NCBI GenBank assembly: GCA_965370955.1 | Contig: CBDUWP010000014.1 | Coordinates: forward strand, 1-20,462 | Source: CBDUWP01 sp965370955 | Lineage (GTDB): Bacteria > Planctomycetota > Phycisphaerae > Sedimentisphaerales > Anaerobacaceae | Direction of reading: 5' to 3' | Length of the DNA: 20,462 nucleotides | Shown here: in pieces, positions 1 to 7,954 of the stretch | Position numbering within the stretch: the stretch's first letter is position 1 | How the letters are laid out: each line of letters opens with the position of its first letter | Notes under the pieces: generated by a model | The model's database searches: none | The model's input: the letters and a program-made list of their open reading frames with translations, nothing else | Told to the model about the DNA's origin: nothing | Position numbers and translations under genes: made by a program

Positions 1-13
1 AACAGACAGTGAC

Positions 14-640
14 ATGCTGGATAAAGAAAACACTAGCGAAATATCATCCGGCAATAACACGCAAGCTGACCCCAAACCAGCTAAGCAACAGGTTTTATTT
101 CCAGAGCCTGAAGACGATTTTAAACCGACCGCCGAATCGGTAATAGAAGCTGTCTTGTTTGGCACAAATGAGCCTTTGACTCTGCTGCGATTATCTTCGA
201 TTGTAGAAAGTGACAACGCCACGATCAAGCGGCACATTGATTCTTTGAACAAAAAATATCAAGCCAACAATAATGCTTTCCGTATCGTCAAGATTGCAGG
301 CGGTTTGGAGATGATGACGCTGCGGCCGTATAATCAGTGGCTCAGCAAGCTCATTCGCACAAGAAGCGACAACAAGCTAAGCCCCGCTGCGATGGAGACG
401 CTTGCAATAATTGCTTACAAACAGCCCATTATTCGCGTTGACGTTGAATCGATACGCGGCGTTTCAGCTGGCGAAATGATTCGTAATTTGATGTACAAAG
501 GATTAGTTAAAATTACTGGCCGCGCCGAAATCATTGGCCGTCCAATGTTATACGGTACAACGAAAAAATTTCTAGAGATTTTCGGCCTAAATACCACCAA
601 AGATTTGCCAAAGATAGACGAGCTTAAAAAACCGACTTAG
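14..640 (+). CDS. scpB: Segregation and condensation protein B (ScpB)
   Basis: ScpB is the winged-helix kleisin-associated subunit of the SMC-ScpAB complex, which compacts and separates chromosomes in the cytoplasm. The 208-residue protein begins with about 36 polar, probably disordered residues. Two winged-helix domains follow (about residues 40-195), with the family signatures LAIIAYKQPI, the IRGV segment and a C-terminal GRPMLYGTT...FLEIFGL block. The length is normal for the family apart from the N-terminal extension. The ATG directly follows a TGA at 10-12, which could be the stop of an upstream gene. scpA is the usual neighbour, but only 13 bases are visible, so that is a guess. The gene ends in TAG, with a second in-frame TAG three codons later. 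It converges with trxB, leaving a gap of 6 bases and no obvious hairpin. Confidence 0.93.
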   Translation: MLDKENTSEISSGNNTQADPKPAKQQVLFPEPEDDFKPTAESVIEAVLFGTNEPLTLLRLSSIVESDNATIKRHIDSLNKKYQANNNAFRIVKIAGGLEMMTLRPYNQWLSKLIRTRSDNKLSPAAMETLAIIAYKQPIIRVDVESIRGVSAGEMIRNLMYKGLVKITGRAEIIGRPMLYGTTKKFLEIFGLNTTKDLPKIDELKKPT

Positions 641-646
641 ATTCAC

Positions 647-1609
647 TTATAGGTTCCACCAATTTGGATCTCTGATATAATTTTTTATCATCATTGCCGC
701 CAGCACTCCGTCGCTCACTGCCGTAACCAATTGCATTGCTGCTCCGACCCGGCAATCGCCTGCCACAAAAACGCCCGGCATGCTTGTCCTTAATGTCGCG
801 CTGTCGCATTTGACAAATCCTGCATCAGTCAAGTCGACCACGCCTTTTACAAACTCTGTATTAGGCACAGTCCCCACGAAAATAAATACGCCATCGCAAG
901 TGAGATCGATTTGGTCATTTGTTTTAACATTTTTCAAGGTCGCCGACTCAACTTTACTGTCACCATTGATTTTTGTCACGATAGAATCGTATGCAATTTC
1001 CATATTGCCGCCATTTTCGGCGAGTTTACCCATCAATTCTTCAACGAGTATTTTATCCGCTCGGAACTCATCTCGTCTGTGAACTAGAGTGACTTTCGCC
1101 GCATATTTTGCGACGTGCATCGCTTCTTCCAGAGCCGTATTTCCTCCGCCGACAGCTACGACTATTTTATCCTTAAAAAACGGCGCATCGCAGGTTCCGC
1201 ACTAGCTGATTCCCGCTCCTGCATTTCTGAATTCCTCTTCTTTTTCGACGCCCAACTTTCTATAGCTGCTGCCCGGCGCAAGTATCACAGTTTTAGTCAA
1301 AAAGGTTTGCTTCTCTGTTTCGACAACAATATTACCATCGTCATCTTTTTTAAGCGATTTAACATTGCTGCTGGTTTTTATTTTAGCCCCAAAATTTTCG
1401 ACTTGTTTTTGCATTTTCATAACCAAGCTTGCCCCGTCGATTCTTTCTATCGCCGGATAATTTTCGATTTTGTCGGTAGTTATAATTTGTCCGCCCGGCA
1501 TAAACTTTTCGAGCATTACGACGCTTAGCCTGTCTCGAAGTGTATAAAGAGCCGCTCCGAATCCTGCAGGCCCTGCTCCGACGATAATGCAATCATAAAG
1601 TTCTGTCAT
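647..1609 (-). pseudogene. trxB: Thioredoxin reductase, full length but interrupted by one in-frame TAG
   Basis: This is an NADPH- and FAD-dependent thioredoxin reductase, which reduces thioredoxin in the cytoplasm. Read through the stop it gives about 320 residues, the normal size. Visible motifs are the N-terminal FAD fold VGAGPAGFGAALYT (about residues 9-22), PGGQI and ENYPA, the redox motif C137-G-T-C140 followed by DAPFF, the NADPH fold VGGGNTALEEA, HRRDEFRA, and the C-terminal FAD motif GVFVAGDC. Codon 136 (1202-1204) is TAG, where relatives usually have Tyr before CxxC. The frame is kept on both sides and no other damage is visible. I chose the ATG at 1609 because GGGTGA lies about 5 bases upstream; the ATG at 1621 and the one at 1660 lack a ribosome site. 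The gene is either a very recent nonsense allele, a base-call error, or read through. Confidence 0.88.
1202..1204 (-). other. In-frame amber codon just before the TrxB CxxC
   Basis: The codons read GGA ATC AGC TAG TGC GGA ACC TGC, giving G-I-S-stop-C-G-T-C. The reading frame before and after is continuous and matches thioredoxin reductase. Relatives normally carry Tyr here, so a single change from TAC or TAT explains the stop. TAG ends at least five other genes in this window (scpB, the transpeptidase, rarA, the aminotransferase and the protease), so general reassignment of TAG is unlikely. Confidence 0.85.
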
Positions 1610-1714
1610 GTTTTCACCCATATATATAAATATCAATTGCCAAACATTCAGTATAAACAAAACATTTGAAACGTCAAATGTAAATCATAATCGCCTAGAA
1701 TTGGATTGTTTTTC

Positions 1715-1720
1715 TATAAT
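1715..1720 (+). promoter_or_regulatory. Possible -10 box ahead of the exbD gene
   Basis: A perfect TATAAT lies 25 bases before the ATG at 1746, in the short AT-rich gap between the divergent trxB and exbD genes. No good -35 hexamer sits at the usual distance, and no clear ribosome site precedes the ATG, so this is only a suggestion. Confidence 0.35.
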
Positions 1721-1745
1721 TTTAGCGTAAAATAGCGATCACAAT

Positions 1746-2213
1746 ATGAGTAATTTCCAAATAAAAACACTTTTGTCTAGGCACAGGAAAAAGGGCATCA
1801 GTTTAGGCACAACAGCCATGATAGACATCATTTTTCTTTTGCTGATTTTTTTTCTCGTTGCCGCTAAGTGGCAGAGTCAGGAAAAGTTTTTGCCGTTTGA
1901 CATGCCAACTACCAGCAGAATTCAAGCCGTAAGACCAACTGAGCCATTGACCATTTATATCACTCAACCAGACGACTGCCTTGTCCAGATATCACATGAG
2001 ATAACTATCGCGATTGGAGACAGTGACAAGACTGGGGCAATTTTATCATTAATGAGTAAAATCAATCAGGTTCTTCGCCAGCAGTGGCGACTAGTTTCAG
2101 ACCCGGTAAAATTAGCTTGCGCCGAAGATGTCACTTGGGACAATCTCGCCAAGATATACAACAATCTTTGCAAAGCCGGTTTTACCGATATAACATTCGC
2201 TTCGTTGGAGTAA
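1746..2213 (+). CDS. exbD: ExbD/TolR-family biopolymer transport protein
   Basis: ExbD/TolR proteins form the single-span rotor or peptidoglycan-contacting part of proton-driven inner-membrane motors together with an ExbB/TolQ channel. The 155-residue protein has a short basic cytoplasmic N-terminus, one membrane helix at about residues 23-41 containing the conserved motor Asp (D27, in the motif MIDIIFLLLIFFLV), and a periplasmic domain of about 110 residues. No exbB lies next to it; the only exbB in the window is at 7081-7935 on the other strand. The next gene starts 9 bases after the stop and encodes a secreted protein, so the two are probably co-transcribed and work together. The family is clear, but which TonB- or Tol-like process it powers is not. 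Confidence 0.85.
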   Translation: MSNFQIKTLLSRHRKKGISLGTTAMIDIIFLLLIFFLVAAKWQSQEKFLPFDMPTTSRIQAVRPTEPLTIYITQPDDCLVQISHEITIAIGDSDKTGAILSLMSKINQVLRQQWRLVSDPVKLACAEDVTWDNLAKIYNNLCKAGFTDITFASLE

Positions 2214-2222
2214 TCAAATTAG

Positions 2223-4253
2223 ATGTCGTTTTTGAAACAATTACAATTTGCTTTTTTGATTTCGATATCAATTGTGTGTTTGGCCATACCCAGTGCCGCC
2301 GCAGACAGCAAAGCTCTCGACATAATCGATGCCAACGAGATTAGAAACTTAGGCCAGCAAAGCCTTTTGGTTTACGATAACTTTTTGGAATCGAATTGGC
2401 CAAAAATTGTTCATTATAATAGCTGTGGCAAATTTTTTAATCCTGCCAATAGCCACCAACTTTTTCAGCAGAGTAATAAGTTAAAAGATTCTTTGCAGAT
2501 CATTAACAACAGGCAGCAAACAATCCAGCACTTGATAGCCAACTATAACAAGCCGGATTGGGACAAGAGATTCGGCCGCACCAATATATGGCGACAGCTC
2601 AAATTGGACATTTATCTATCCAGCCTGATGATTTGTTATAGCGATTATTTTTCGGCATTGGTAAGCAAGCCCAATAAACGCAACAAAATAGCGACAACAG
2701 CTTTAATAAAACTCAAACAGCTCCAGAAAAAAAACACTACAGCCAAAGACAAACTTTTGGAATCAAAATTTTCATCATTATTAGGCAACAACATTTTAGC
2801 TGTCAAATTAGCCTTAGAAATCATCAAAGATTCTACCGTTTCTGATGAAATATTTTGGCAGGCGATATTACAGAAGTTAGCCATTGAAAACAGTGGGCGT
2901 AAAAACATTCATTGTGAAAATATTGAGAAAATTGTTAATCAGTTCATTCAAAGCGATCTCACGAACAACTTTCAGCTCTGGCTAAAACTTAGCTTATTGC
3001 AAAGAGATTGTAATAGCCATAATTTTGAGCCGCTGATTAAAAAATGGCCGCAACTGTCATCGATAGTGGGTAAGATTATATTCACTGATTTAGAGCACGA
3101 CCACGATCAGGATTTGAACAAATTTAACAATTTCGACATTAGGCTTGTCGCAACGGTTTGTTTAGATTTACAACCTGAAACATATTGCGATTTGATTGAT
3201 AAGCTGTTAAAAATCGAAAAATTTCAAAGCGTTGAGCTATTTTTAGCCAAAGCCGCAACCATGCGTGACATTGATCAATTGCGCTATGCCGAATTTTTGA
3301 TAGATGCCGCGATTTGCTATAGGAATCAAGCCGACTGTTTGCTCGCCGTTGATATGAACAGTATTGCCCAAGAAGCCGTTAAAATTAGCTGCTACATTTT
3401 CAATCATAGCGATCAAACCACCGACAAGAACAATCCAACTCGTTTGCGAGCGATTGCCATTATCGACAATTACAACCAAATCACCGATAGCTGTGATCTG
3501 CCTATGGTTTTAGCTCACGGGATTATGCTGAAAAAAATCGGCAAGTCAAAAGAGTCACAAAATATTTTCAATCAGTTAGCTGGCTCTGGCGACAGAAACA
3601 TTTCTAATCGTGCAAAAACTTTTTTAGCTCTGATTGAGCTAGCCCAATTCAAAGAATCGACCAATCCACTGACTATTTATCGGCAGCAGTCGCTGCTTAA
3701 TCAGCTAGCCAAAATCACGCTAAGTGACATTGATTTCAGTGATAGCCATTTTGTCATCAAATTTATCAGCAATATCATCAACAAAATCGAAATTTTTGAT
3801 GCCCCTAAAAGTATCGCCTCGAATTGCTTAACGGTTATATCCAAATATAAGCAATGCCTCAATCACGACATAACCATATCAGCTTTGGAGGCTGAATCTG
3901 CTGCTATTGCCGATGAGCTCCAAATTTTAGAGAGAACAATTCATGGCATGGATCTCACAGCTTTTCCCGCTAGAGTTCAAGCCCGAATCGCCCAATCATC
4001 GAGCAATCACATTTTAGCGGCAACATGTTGGCAAACCGTATTAGCCGCAGAAAACAGCTCTTCTAATCGTTACGAACAATCTTGGCATTGGTGGCGAGCC
4101 AAATATTATCAGCTTTACAACCTGCACAAATCTCGTCAGCTAGATTGCTCGGCTCTTAGCCGCAACATCGCCATTTTGCAAACCAGCTATCGCAATATAC
4201 CAGCTCTTTGGAACCAAAAATTATCGCTATTAGATCAAAATTGCGATAATTAA
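2223..4253 (+). CDS. Secreted 676-residue protein of unknown function, probably helical-repeat
   Basis: I do not recognise a named family. The N-terminus is a good Sec signal peptide: a short Lys-containing start, a hydrophobic stretch of about 15 residues, and an Ala-rich cleavage site near AAADS (about residues 24-29). The mature part is polar, rich in Asn, Gln, Lys, Ile and Leu, and looks entirely helical. Aromatic and Leu spacing resembles degenerate TPR-like repeats, and the C-terminal WHWWRAKYYQLYNLHKS block resembles the ends of large TPR proteins. There are no further membrane spans and no catalytic motif that I can see. It starts 9 bases after exbD, which suggests it is a periplasmic partner of that ExbD, by analogy with TPR proteins linked to Tol/Exb systems. 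That role is an inference from position. Confidence 0.6.
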   Translation: MSFLKQLQFAFLISISIVCLAIPSAAADSKALDIIDANEIRNLGQQSLLVYDNFLESNWPKIVHYNSCGKFFNPANSHQLFQQSNKLKDSLQIINNRQQTIQHLIANYNKPDWDKRFGRTNIWRQLKLDIYLSSLMICYSDYFSALVSKPNKRNKIATTALIKLKQLQKKNTTAKDKLLESKFSSLLGNNILAVKLALEIIKDSTVSDEIFWQAILQKLAIENSGRKNIHCENIEKIVNQFIQSDLTNNFQLWLKLSLLQRDCNSHNFEPLIKKWPQLSSIVGKIIFTDLEHDHDQDLNKFNNFDIRLVATVCLDLQPETYCDLIDKLLKIEKFQSVELFLAKAATMRDIDQLRYAEFLIDAAICYRNQADCLLAVDMNSIAQEAVKISCYIFNHSDQTTDKNNPTRLRAIAIIDNYNQITDSCDLPMVLAHGIMLKKIGKSKESQNIFNQLAGSGDRNISNRAKTFLALIELAQFKESTNPLTIYRQQSLLNQLAKITLSDIDFSDSHFVIKFISNIINKIEIFDAPKSIASNCLTVISKYKQCLNHDITISALEAESAAIADELQILERTIHGMDLTAFPARVQARIAQSSSNHILAATCWQTVLAAENSSSNRYEQSWHWWRAKYYQLYNLHKSRQLDCSALSRNIAILQTSYRNIPALWNQKLSLLDQNCDN

Positions 4254-4346
4254 CCAAACTGTTGCAAATCACTTGATAAAATCGCCGGTTGCAATTAAAA
4301 TAAGCTTCGGTGATTAAACAGAACATAAAATTTTGGAATTCTAGCT

Positions 4347-5606
4347 GTGACAAAGAAAAAAAACGATCCAACCAAGCAGACAATTTGTAGTTTTTGCGGA
4401 CGAACAGGCGGCCCAACTGACATGTTTATTGAGGGCCCAGACAGCACATTCATTTGCCCTGAATGCGTTGATCTTTGCCATAATATCATCAAACAGGATC
4501 GCAAACAGGCTACCAATCCCATCATAAAATTACAAGACGTCCCATCGCCTGCTACATTAAAAAAGCACCTCGACCAATATGTCATTGGCCAAGACGAAGC
4601 CAAAAAATATCTATCTGTTGCCGTTCACAACCATTACAAGCGTCTTTTGCATAATGACAGCAAAGATAGTGACATCGAGATAGACAAATCGAACGTCTTA
4701 ATGGTCGGCCCGACCGGTAGCGGCAAGACATTGCTCGTCAAAACTTTGGCGTCAGCTTTAAAGGTTCCCTTTGCCATTTGTGATGCCACCACTGTCACCG
4801 AAGCCGGTTATGTTGGCGAGGACGTCGAGAATTTTTTGCTTCGACTGTTACAGAGAGCCGATTACGATCTTGAATCTGCTCAGCGCGGCATCGTATATAT
4901 TGACGAGATTGACAAAATTGGCAAGACCAACCAAAACGTTTCAATCACACGTGACGTTTCCGGTGAGGGTGTTCAGCAGGCTCTATTGAAAATGCTTGAG
5001 GGCACAACTGTCAACATTCCTCCTCAAGGCGGCCGCAAACATCCAGAACAATCATACATTCAGCTCGACACCACGCAGATACTTTTCATTTGCGGCGGCA
5101 CATTCGTCGGCATTGACAACATAATCAAAAAGCGTCTCGGCAAAAAGATGATTGGCTTCGGCACAGAATTATCTGATGAGCCGGATGACAAAATCAGTTA
5201 CAGTCAGACGCTCAGTCAGATCACTCCAGAGGACATCATCGAATACGGCATGATTCCTGAGATGACAGGCCGGCTGCCGATCATCACGACCCTTACCAGC
5301 CTTGACGAGGATGCTTTGGTAAACATTTTGACCAAGCCTAAAAACGCTCTCATCAAGCAATATCAGCGTTTTTTCGAGATGGAGGACGCCAAACTTTGTT
5401 TTACAGATCCAGCTCTTCGAGCACTGGCCAAAAAAGCTTTAGAGCGTGATACTGGCGCTCGGGCTTTGCGATCTGTCACCGAGCACTTTATGATCGACAT
5501 CATGTATCATTTACCTGATCAGCCGAAGAATAAAAAATATACCGTGACTGAAGAGGTCGTCGGCGGTCAGGGAAAATTGTTCGATATGAAAAAAGAATCA
5601 GCTTAA
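4347..5606 (+). CDS. clpX: ATP-dependent Clp protease ATP-binding subunit ClpX
   Basis: ClpX is the AAA+ unfoldase that feeds substrates to the ClpP peptidase in the cytoplasm. The 419-residue protein has the N-terminal zinc-binding domain (C14, C17, C37, C40), Walker A GPTGSGKT (121-128), Walker B IVYIDEID (182-189), the GYVGEDVE segment, the long pore and arm region, and a C-terminal small AAA domain with RDTGARALRSV. The length is typical. The start is GTG; GGAA lies about 10 bases upstream. clpP and tig, its usual partners, are not adjacent. Instead it follows the secreted 676-residue gene by 93 bases, so it probably has its own promoter in that gap. Confidence 0.97.
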   Translation: MTKKKNDPTKQTICSFCGRTGGPTDMFIEGPDSTFICPECVDLCHNIIKQDRKQATNPIIKLQDVPSPATLKKHLDQYVIGQDEAKKYLSVAVHNHYKRLLHNDSKDSDIEIDKSNVLMVGPTGSGKTLLVKTLASALKVPFAICDATTVTEAGYVGEDVENFLLRLLQRADYDLESAQRGIVYIDEIDKIGKTNQNVSITRDVSGEGVQQALLKMLEGTTVNIPPQGGRKHPEQSYIQLDTTQILFICGGTFVGIDNIIKKRLGKKMIGFGTELSDEPDDKISYSQTLSQITPEDIIEYGMIPEMTGRLPIITTLTSLDEDALVNILTKPKNALIKQYQRFFEMEDAKLCFTDPALRALAKKALERDTGARALRSVTEHFMIDIMYHLPDQPKNKKYTVTEEVVGGQGKLFDMKKESA

Positions 5607-5643
5607 TTCTCTTTTATCCCAATAAAATCGGATACTTAAGCCA

Positions 5644-6594
5644 GTGCAAAAAAAAGCTCCACGAAACAAAACTATCACGATCAGCGATACTGAAGGTGAC
5701 ATGTATGATTGTCAGCTTCAGCGATTGACTAGCCCCTGTGATAGCAGCGACTTGATTGATGAGATTATTTGTGGTGACATTTTTGAGGTTAGCCATTTTT
5801 TACCGGATAATTTTGTCGATCTATTGATTCTCGACCCTCCATATAATTTGACCAAAAAATTTGCTCACGGTAATTTCAAAAAAACTTCACCTGAAAAATA
5901 TTCAGCTTGGTTTGAGAGTTGGTTTAAGCTTTTATTGCCGAGTTTGAAAAAAACTGCCACAGTATATATTTGTTGCGATTGGTACAGTTCTCAAACAATT
6001 TTCAAGATAGTCGAAAAATATTTAACCATTCGCAACCGCATTACTTGGGAACGTGAAAAGGGTCGCGGCTCAAAAAAGAATTGGAAAAATTCGTTAGAGG
6101 ACATATGGTTTGCGACGGTCAGCGACGACTATACTTTCAATCCCGAAGCCGTCAAGCTCAAGCGTCAAGTAAGAGCCCCCTACAAAGACGATAGCGGCAA
6201 GCCAAAAGATTGGAAAACAGAATCCAGCGGCCAATTTCGTTTAACCAGCGCGTCTAATCTTTGGACAGACATCACGATCCCGTTTTGGTCTATGGCCGAG
6301 AACACCGATCATCCTACCCAAAAGCCGGAAAAATTATTAGCCAAATTGATTTTAGCAAGCAGCAATAGCGGTGACATCATTTTGGATCCTTTTGCCGGTT
6401 CCGGAAGCAGTTTAGTAACAGCCAAAAAGCTTAACCGCCATTACATTGGTATTGAACTAGACAGGCATTATTGTCATCTTTGCGTCAAGCGGCTCCTGAC
6501 AGCAGACAGCGACAAAACCATTCAGGGTTACAGTGACAATATTTTCTGGGAAAGAAACACGCTCAAAAAAATCTGCAAAAAACCAACCGCTTAA
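5644..6594 (+). CDS. Solitary beta-class DNA methyltransferase (N6-adenine or N4-cytosine)
   Basis: This enzyme transfers a methyl group from S-adenosylmethionine to an amino group of adenine or cytosine in DNA. The catalytic motif IV DPPYNL (residues 64-69) lies before the AdoMet motif I DPFAGSGSS (248-256), which is the beta-class order. The TDHPTQKP segment before motif I and the KKNWKNSLEDIWF block between them are typical of site-specific methylases. No endonuclease, specificity subunit or mobility gene is nearby, so it looks like an orphan methylase. The start shown is GTG. An ATG at 5701 with AAGGTGA just upstream would give a 297-residue protein and may be the true start, since clear family similarity begins only after it. 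The target site cannot be read from the sequence. Confidence 0.88.
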   Translation: MQKKAPRNKTITISDTEGDMYDCQLQRLTSPCDSSDLIDEIICGDIFEVSHFLPDNFVDLLILDPPYNLTKKFAHGNFKKTSPEKYSAWFESWFKLLLPSLKKTATVYICCDWYSSQTIFKIVEKYLTIRNRITWEREKGRGSKKNWKNSLEDIWFATVSDDYTFNPEAVKLKRQVRAPYKDDSGKPKDWKTESSGQFRLTSASNLWTDITIPFWSMAENTDHPTQKPEKLLAKLILASSNSGDIILDPFAGSGSSLVTAKKLNRHYIGIELDRHYCHLCVKRLLTADSDKTIQGYSDNIFWERNTLKKICKKPTA

Positions 6595-6599
6595 CATAG

Positions 6600-7052
6600 T
6601 TACTGGCTGTTTTGTTTTTCTTGAAAAACAGAGAGTTGAACTTTTGATGCGCAACTCTGACCGAGTCCCTTGAGTAACTTTTCAACATGCTTAAACTGCA
6701 TATCTTTATCAATTCGCAGCACCAGTTGTCGTTTATTGATCGGCATTGTTAATAGCTTGTCATCGATTGTCTCAGCCAATTTATTAACCATAGCCTCATC
6801 ATTTTCAGCTACCACAATTTTAGCACCAACAGCATACACGATTTTTTGATTAGCTTCGGTGACAGTAACAGTTGTAAATTTTTGCTTTGTATTTAGACCA
6901 ATTTGCGAGAAATCGCAACAATCAGGCACTTTCACCTGAAAACTATCCGTATCGATATACCTACAAACAAGCAGGAAGAAAATAATCAGAAGAAACACAA
7001 TATCGATAACAGGAGCCATATTAAAAATATATTGCTTATGCAATCTCACCAT
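6600..7052 (-). CDS. exbD: ExbD/TolR-family biopolymer transport protein
   Basis: This is the single-span partner of the ExbB channel encoded just upstream. The 150-residue protein has a short N-terminus, a membrane helix at about residues 12-30 (MAPVIDIVFLLIIFFLLV) with the conserved Asp D17, and a periplasmic domain of about 115 residues. It starts 28 bases after the exbB stop and is the last gene of the six-gene run. No strong ribosome site is visible, so it may depend on translation of exbB. It converges with the methyltransferase gene, leaving 5 bases between the stops. Confidence 0.9.
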   Translation of the reverse strand: MVRLHKQYIFNMAPVIDIVFLLIIFFLLVCRYIDTDSFQVKVPDCCDFSQIGLNTKQKFTTVTVTEANQKIVYAVGAKIVVAENDEAMVNKLAETIDDKLLTMPINKRQLVLRIDKDMQFKHVEKLLKGLGQSCASKVQLSVFQEKQNSQ

Positions 7053-7080
7053 TTTATCAAGACTCGCTTCAAGCTAAACT

Positions 7081-7935
7081 TTAGATTTGTTCTGTCATGC
7101 TTTCGCTGTTGGCTTTGGATTTTTTTCTTGTACTGACAATATCCAAACCTGCTTTTGACATCTTCTTTCGCGATTTTGTTTTGACAGGTTGTGTTTTAAT
7201 GGAAGCGGTGACATGTGCCATAATAACATCGACACTTGATGCCGCTTGACCGACTACTTCTTCGATTTTATTCTGAAAAATATTATAGATTGCAATCGCC
7301 GGTATTGCCGTAAAGAGTCCCCAGAAGGTGGTTACGAGAGCGATTGAGATTCCACCCGCCAAGAGAGCCGGTTGCGGCTGGCCTCCTGAAACCACGATAG
7401 CGTTGAACAATTTTATCATTCCGAAAACAGTTCCAAGTAAGCCTACCATTGGCGCAACATTTCCGATCAGGTTTAGCCATTCGATTTTCCGCAGCATTGT
7501 TTGCGCCTGTTCTTGCAGCGATTCGATAAATGCTCCGCGCAATCTAAATTTATCGATACTTCTTTGTTTCACGCTTTCGACAAAAGCCACGCTCAAGAGA
7601 TCTTCGTTGTTTTCGAGACATTTCACTGCTGTCGCCAATCCTGCTCGATTGATTATAGTGACAATTTTTTTAGCCATAAGATCAGGTAACAGCCGCGTCC
7701 TTTTTATCATCATTCCATAAAAAACTATCAGATAAGTCCCAGCCAGTGACATCGGCATCAGCACACACCACACGATTGGCCCGCCAGCTATTATAAACTG
7801 ATAGAAAAACGATCTCTCCTGCGAGCTTTGATCAAACGACTTCGTCATACCCACAGCAATCCCCAAAGCCACCACTGCCGCAAGCCCTATGACACACAGA
7901 ATTATTTTTCGTTTATTAGTCAAAATCACCCACAC
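7081..7935 (-). CDS. exbB: MotA/TolQ/ExbB-family proton channel protein
   Basis: This inner-membrane channel uses the proton gradient to drive an ExbD partner. The 284-residue protein has an extra N-terminal hydrophobic segment (10-30), a second span (about 47-74), a cytoplasmic loop (75-150), and the two family-defining spans: APMVGLLGTVFGMI (161-174) and ALVTTFWGLFTAIPA (199-213). A Lys/Arg/Ser-rich tail of about 40 residues follows. The ORF begins with GTG at 7935 with no ribosome site; a TTG four codons later sits right after GGGTGA and is an alternative start. It lies 19 bases after the VWA gene and 28 before exbD, which supports a dedicated VWA-ExbB-ExbD complex. Confidence 0.92.
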   Translation of the reverse strand: MWVILTNKRKIILCVIGLAAVVALGIAVGMTKSFDQSSQERSFFYQFIIAGGPIVWCVLMPMSLAGTYLIVFYGMMIKRTRLLPDLMAKKIVTIINRAGLATAVKCLENNEDLLSVAFVESVKQRSIDKFRLRGAFIESLQEQAQTMLRKIEWLNLIGNVAPMVGLLGTVFGMIKLFNAIVVSGGQPQPALLAGGISIALVTTFWGLFTAIPAIAIYNIFQNKIEEVVGQAASSVDVIMAHVTASIKTQPVKTKSRKKMSKAGLDIVSTRKKSKANSESMTEQI

Positions 7936-7954
7936 AATTGATCGTTAACATAAA

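Noticed and set aside
1202..1204. Genome-wide reassignment of TAG (for example to pyrrolysine)
   Set aside because: scpB, the transpeptidase, rarA, the aminotransferase and the protease all end naturally in TAG at normal family lengths.
647..1660. Two separate genes, or a frameshift, in the trxB region
   Set aside because: Reading 1121-1204 by hand shows the two open frames are the same frame joined by a single TAG, with continuous thioredoxin reductase sequence between them.
6605..6632. Hairpin CTGTTTT / AAAACAG as a terminator between the convergent methyltransferase and exbD genes
   Set aside because: It lies inside the exbD coding end, has a weak AT-rich stem and a large loop, and no T run follows on the + strand.
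7328..7720. Long open frames opposite the exbB, VWA, transpeptidase, rarA and aminotransferase genes
   Set aside because: They mirror conserved genes on the other strand, lack ribosome sites and show no family motifs.
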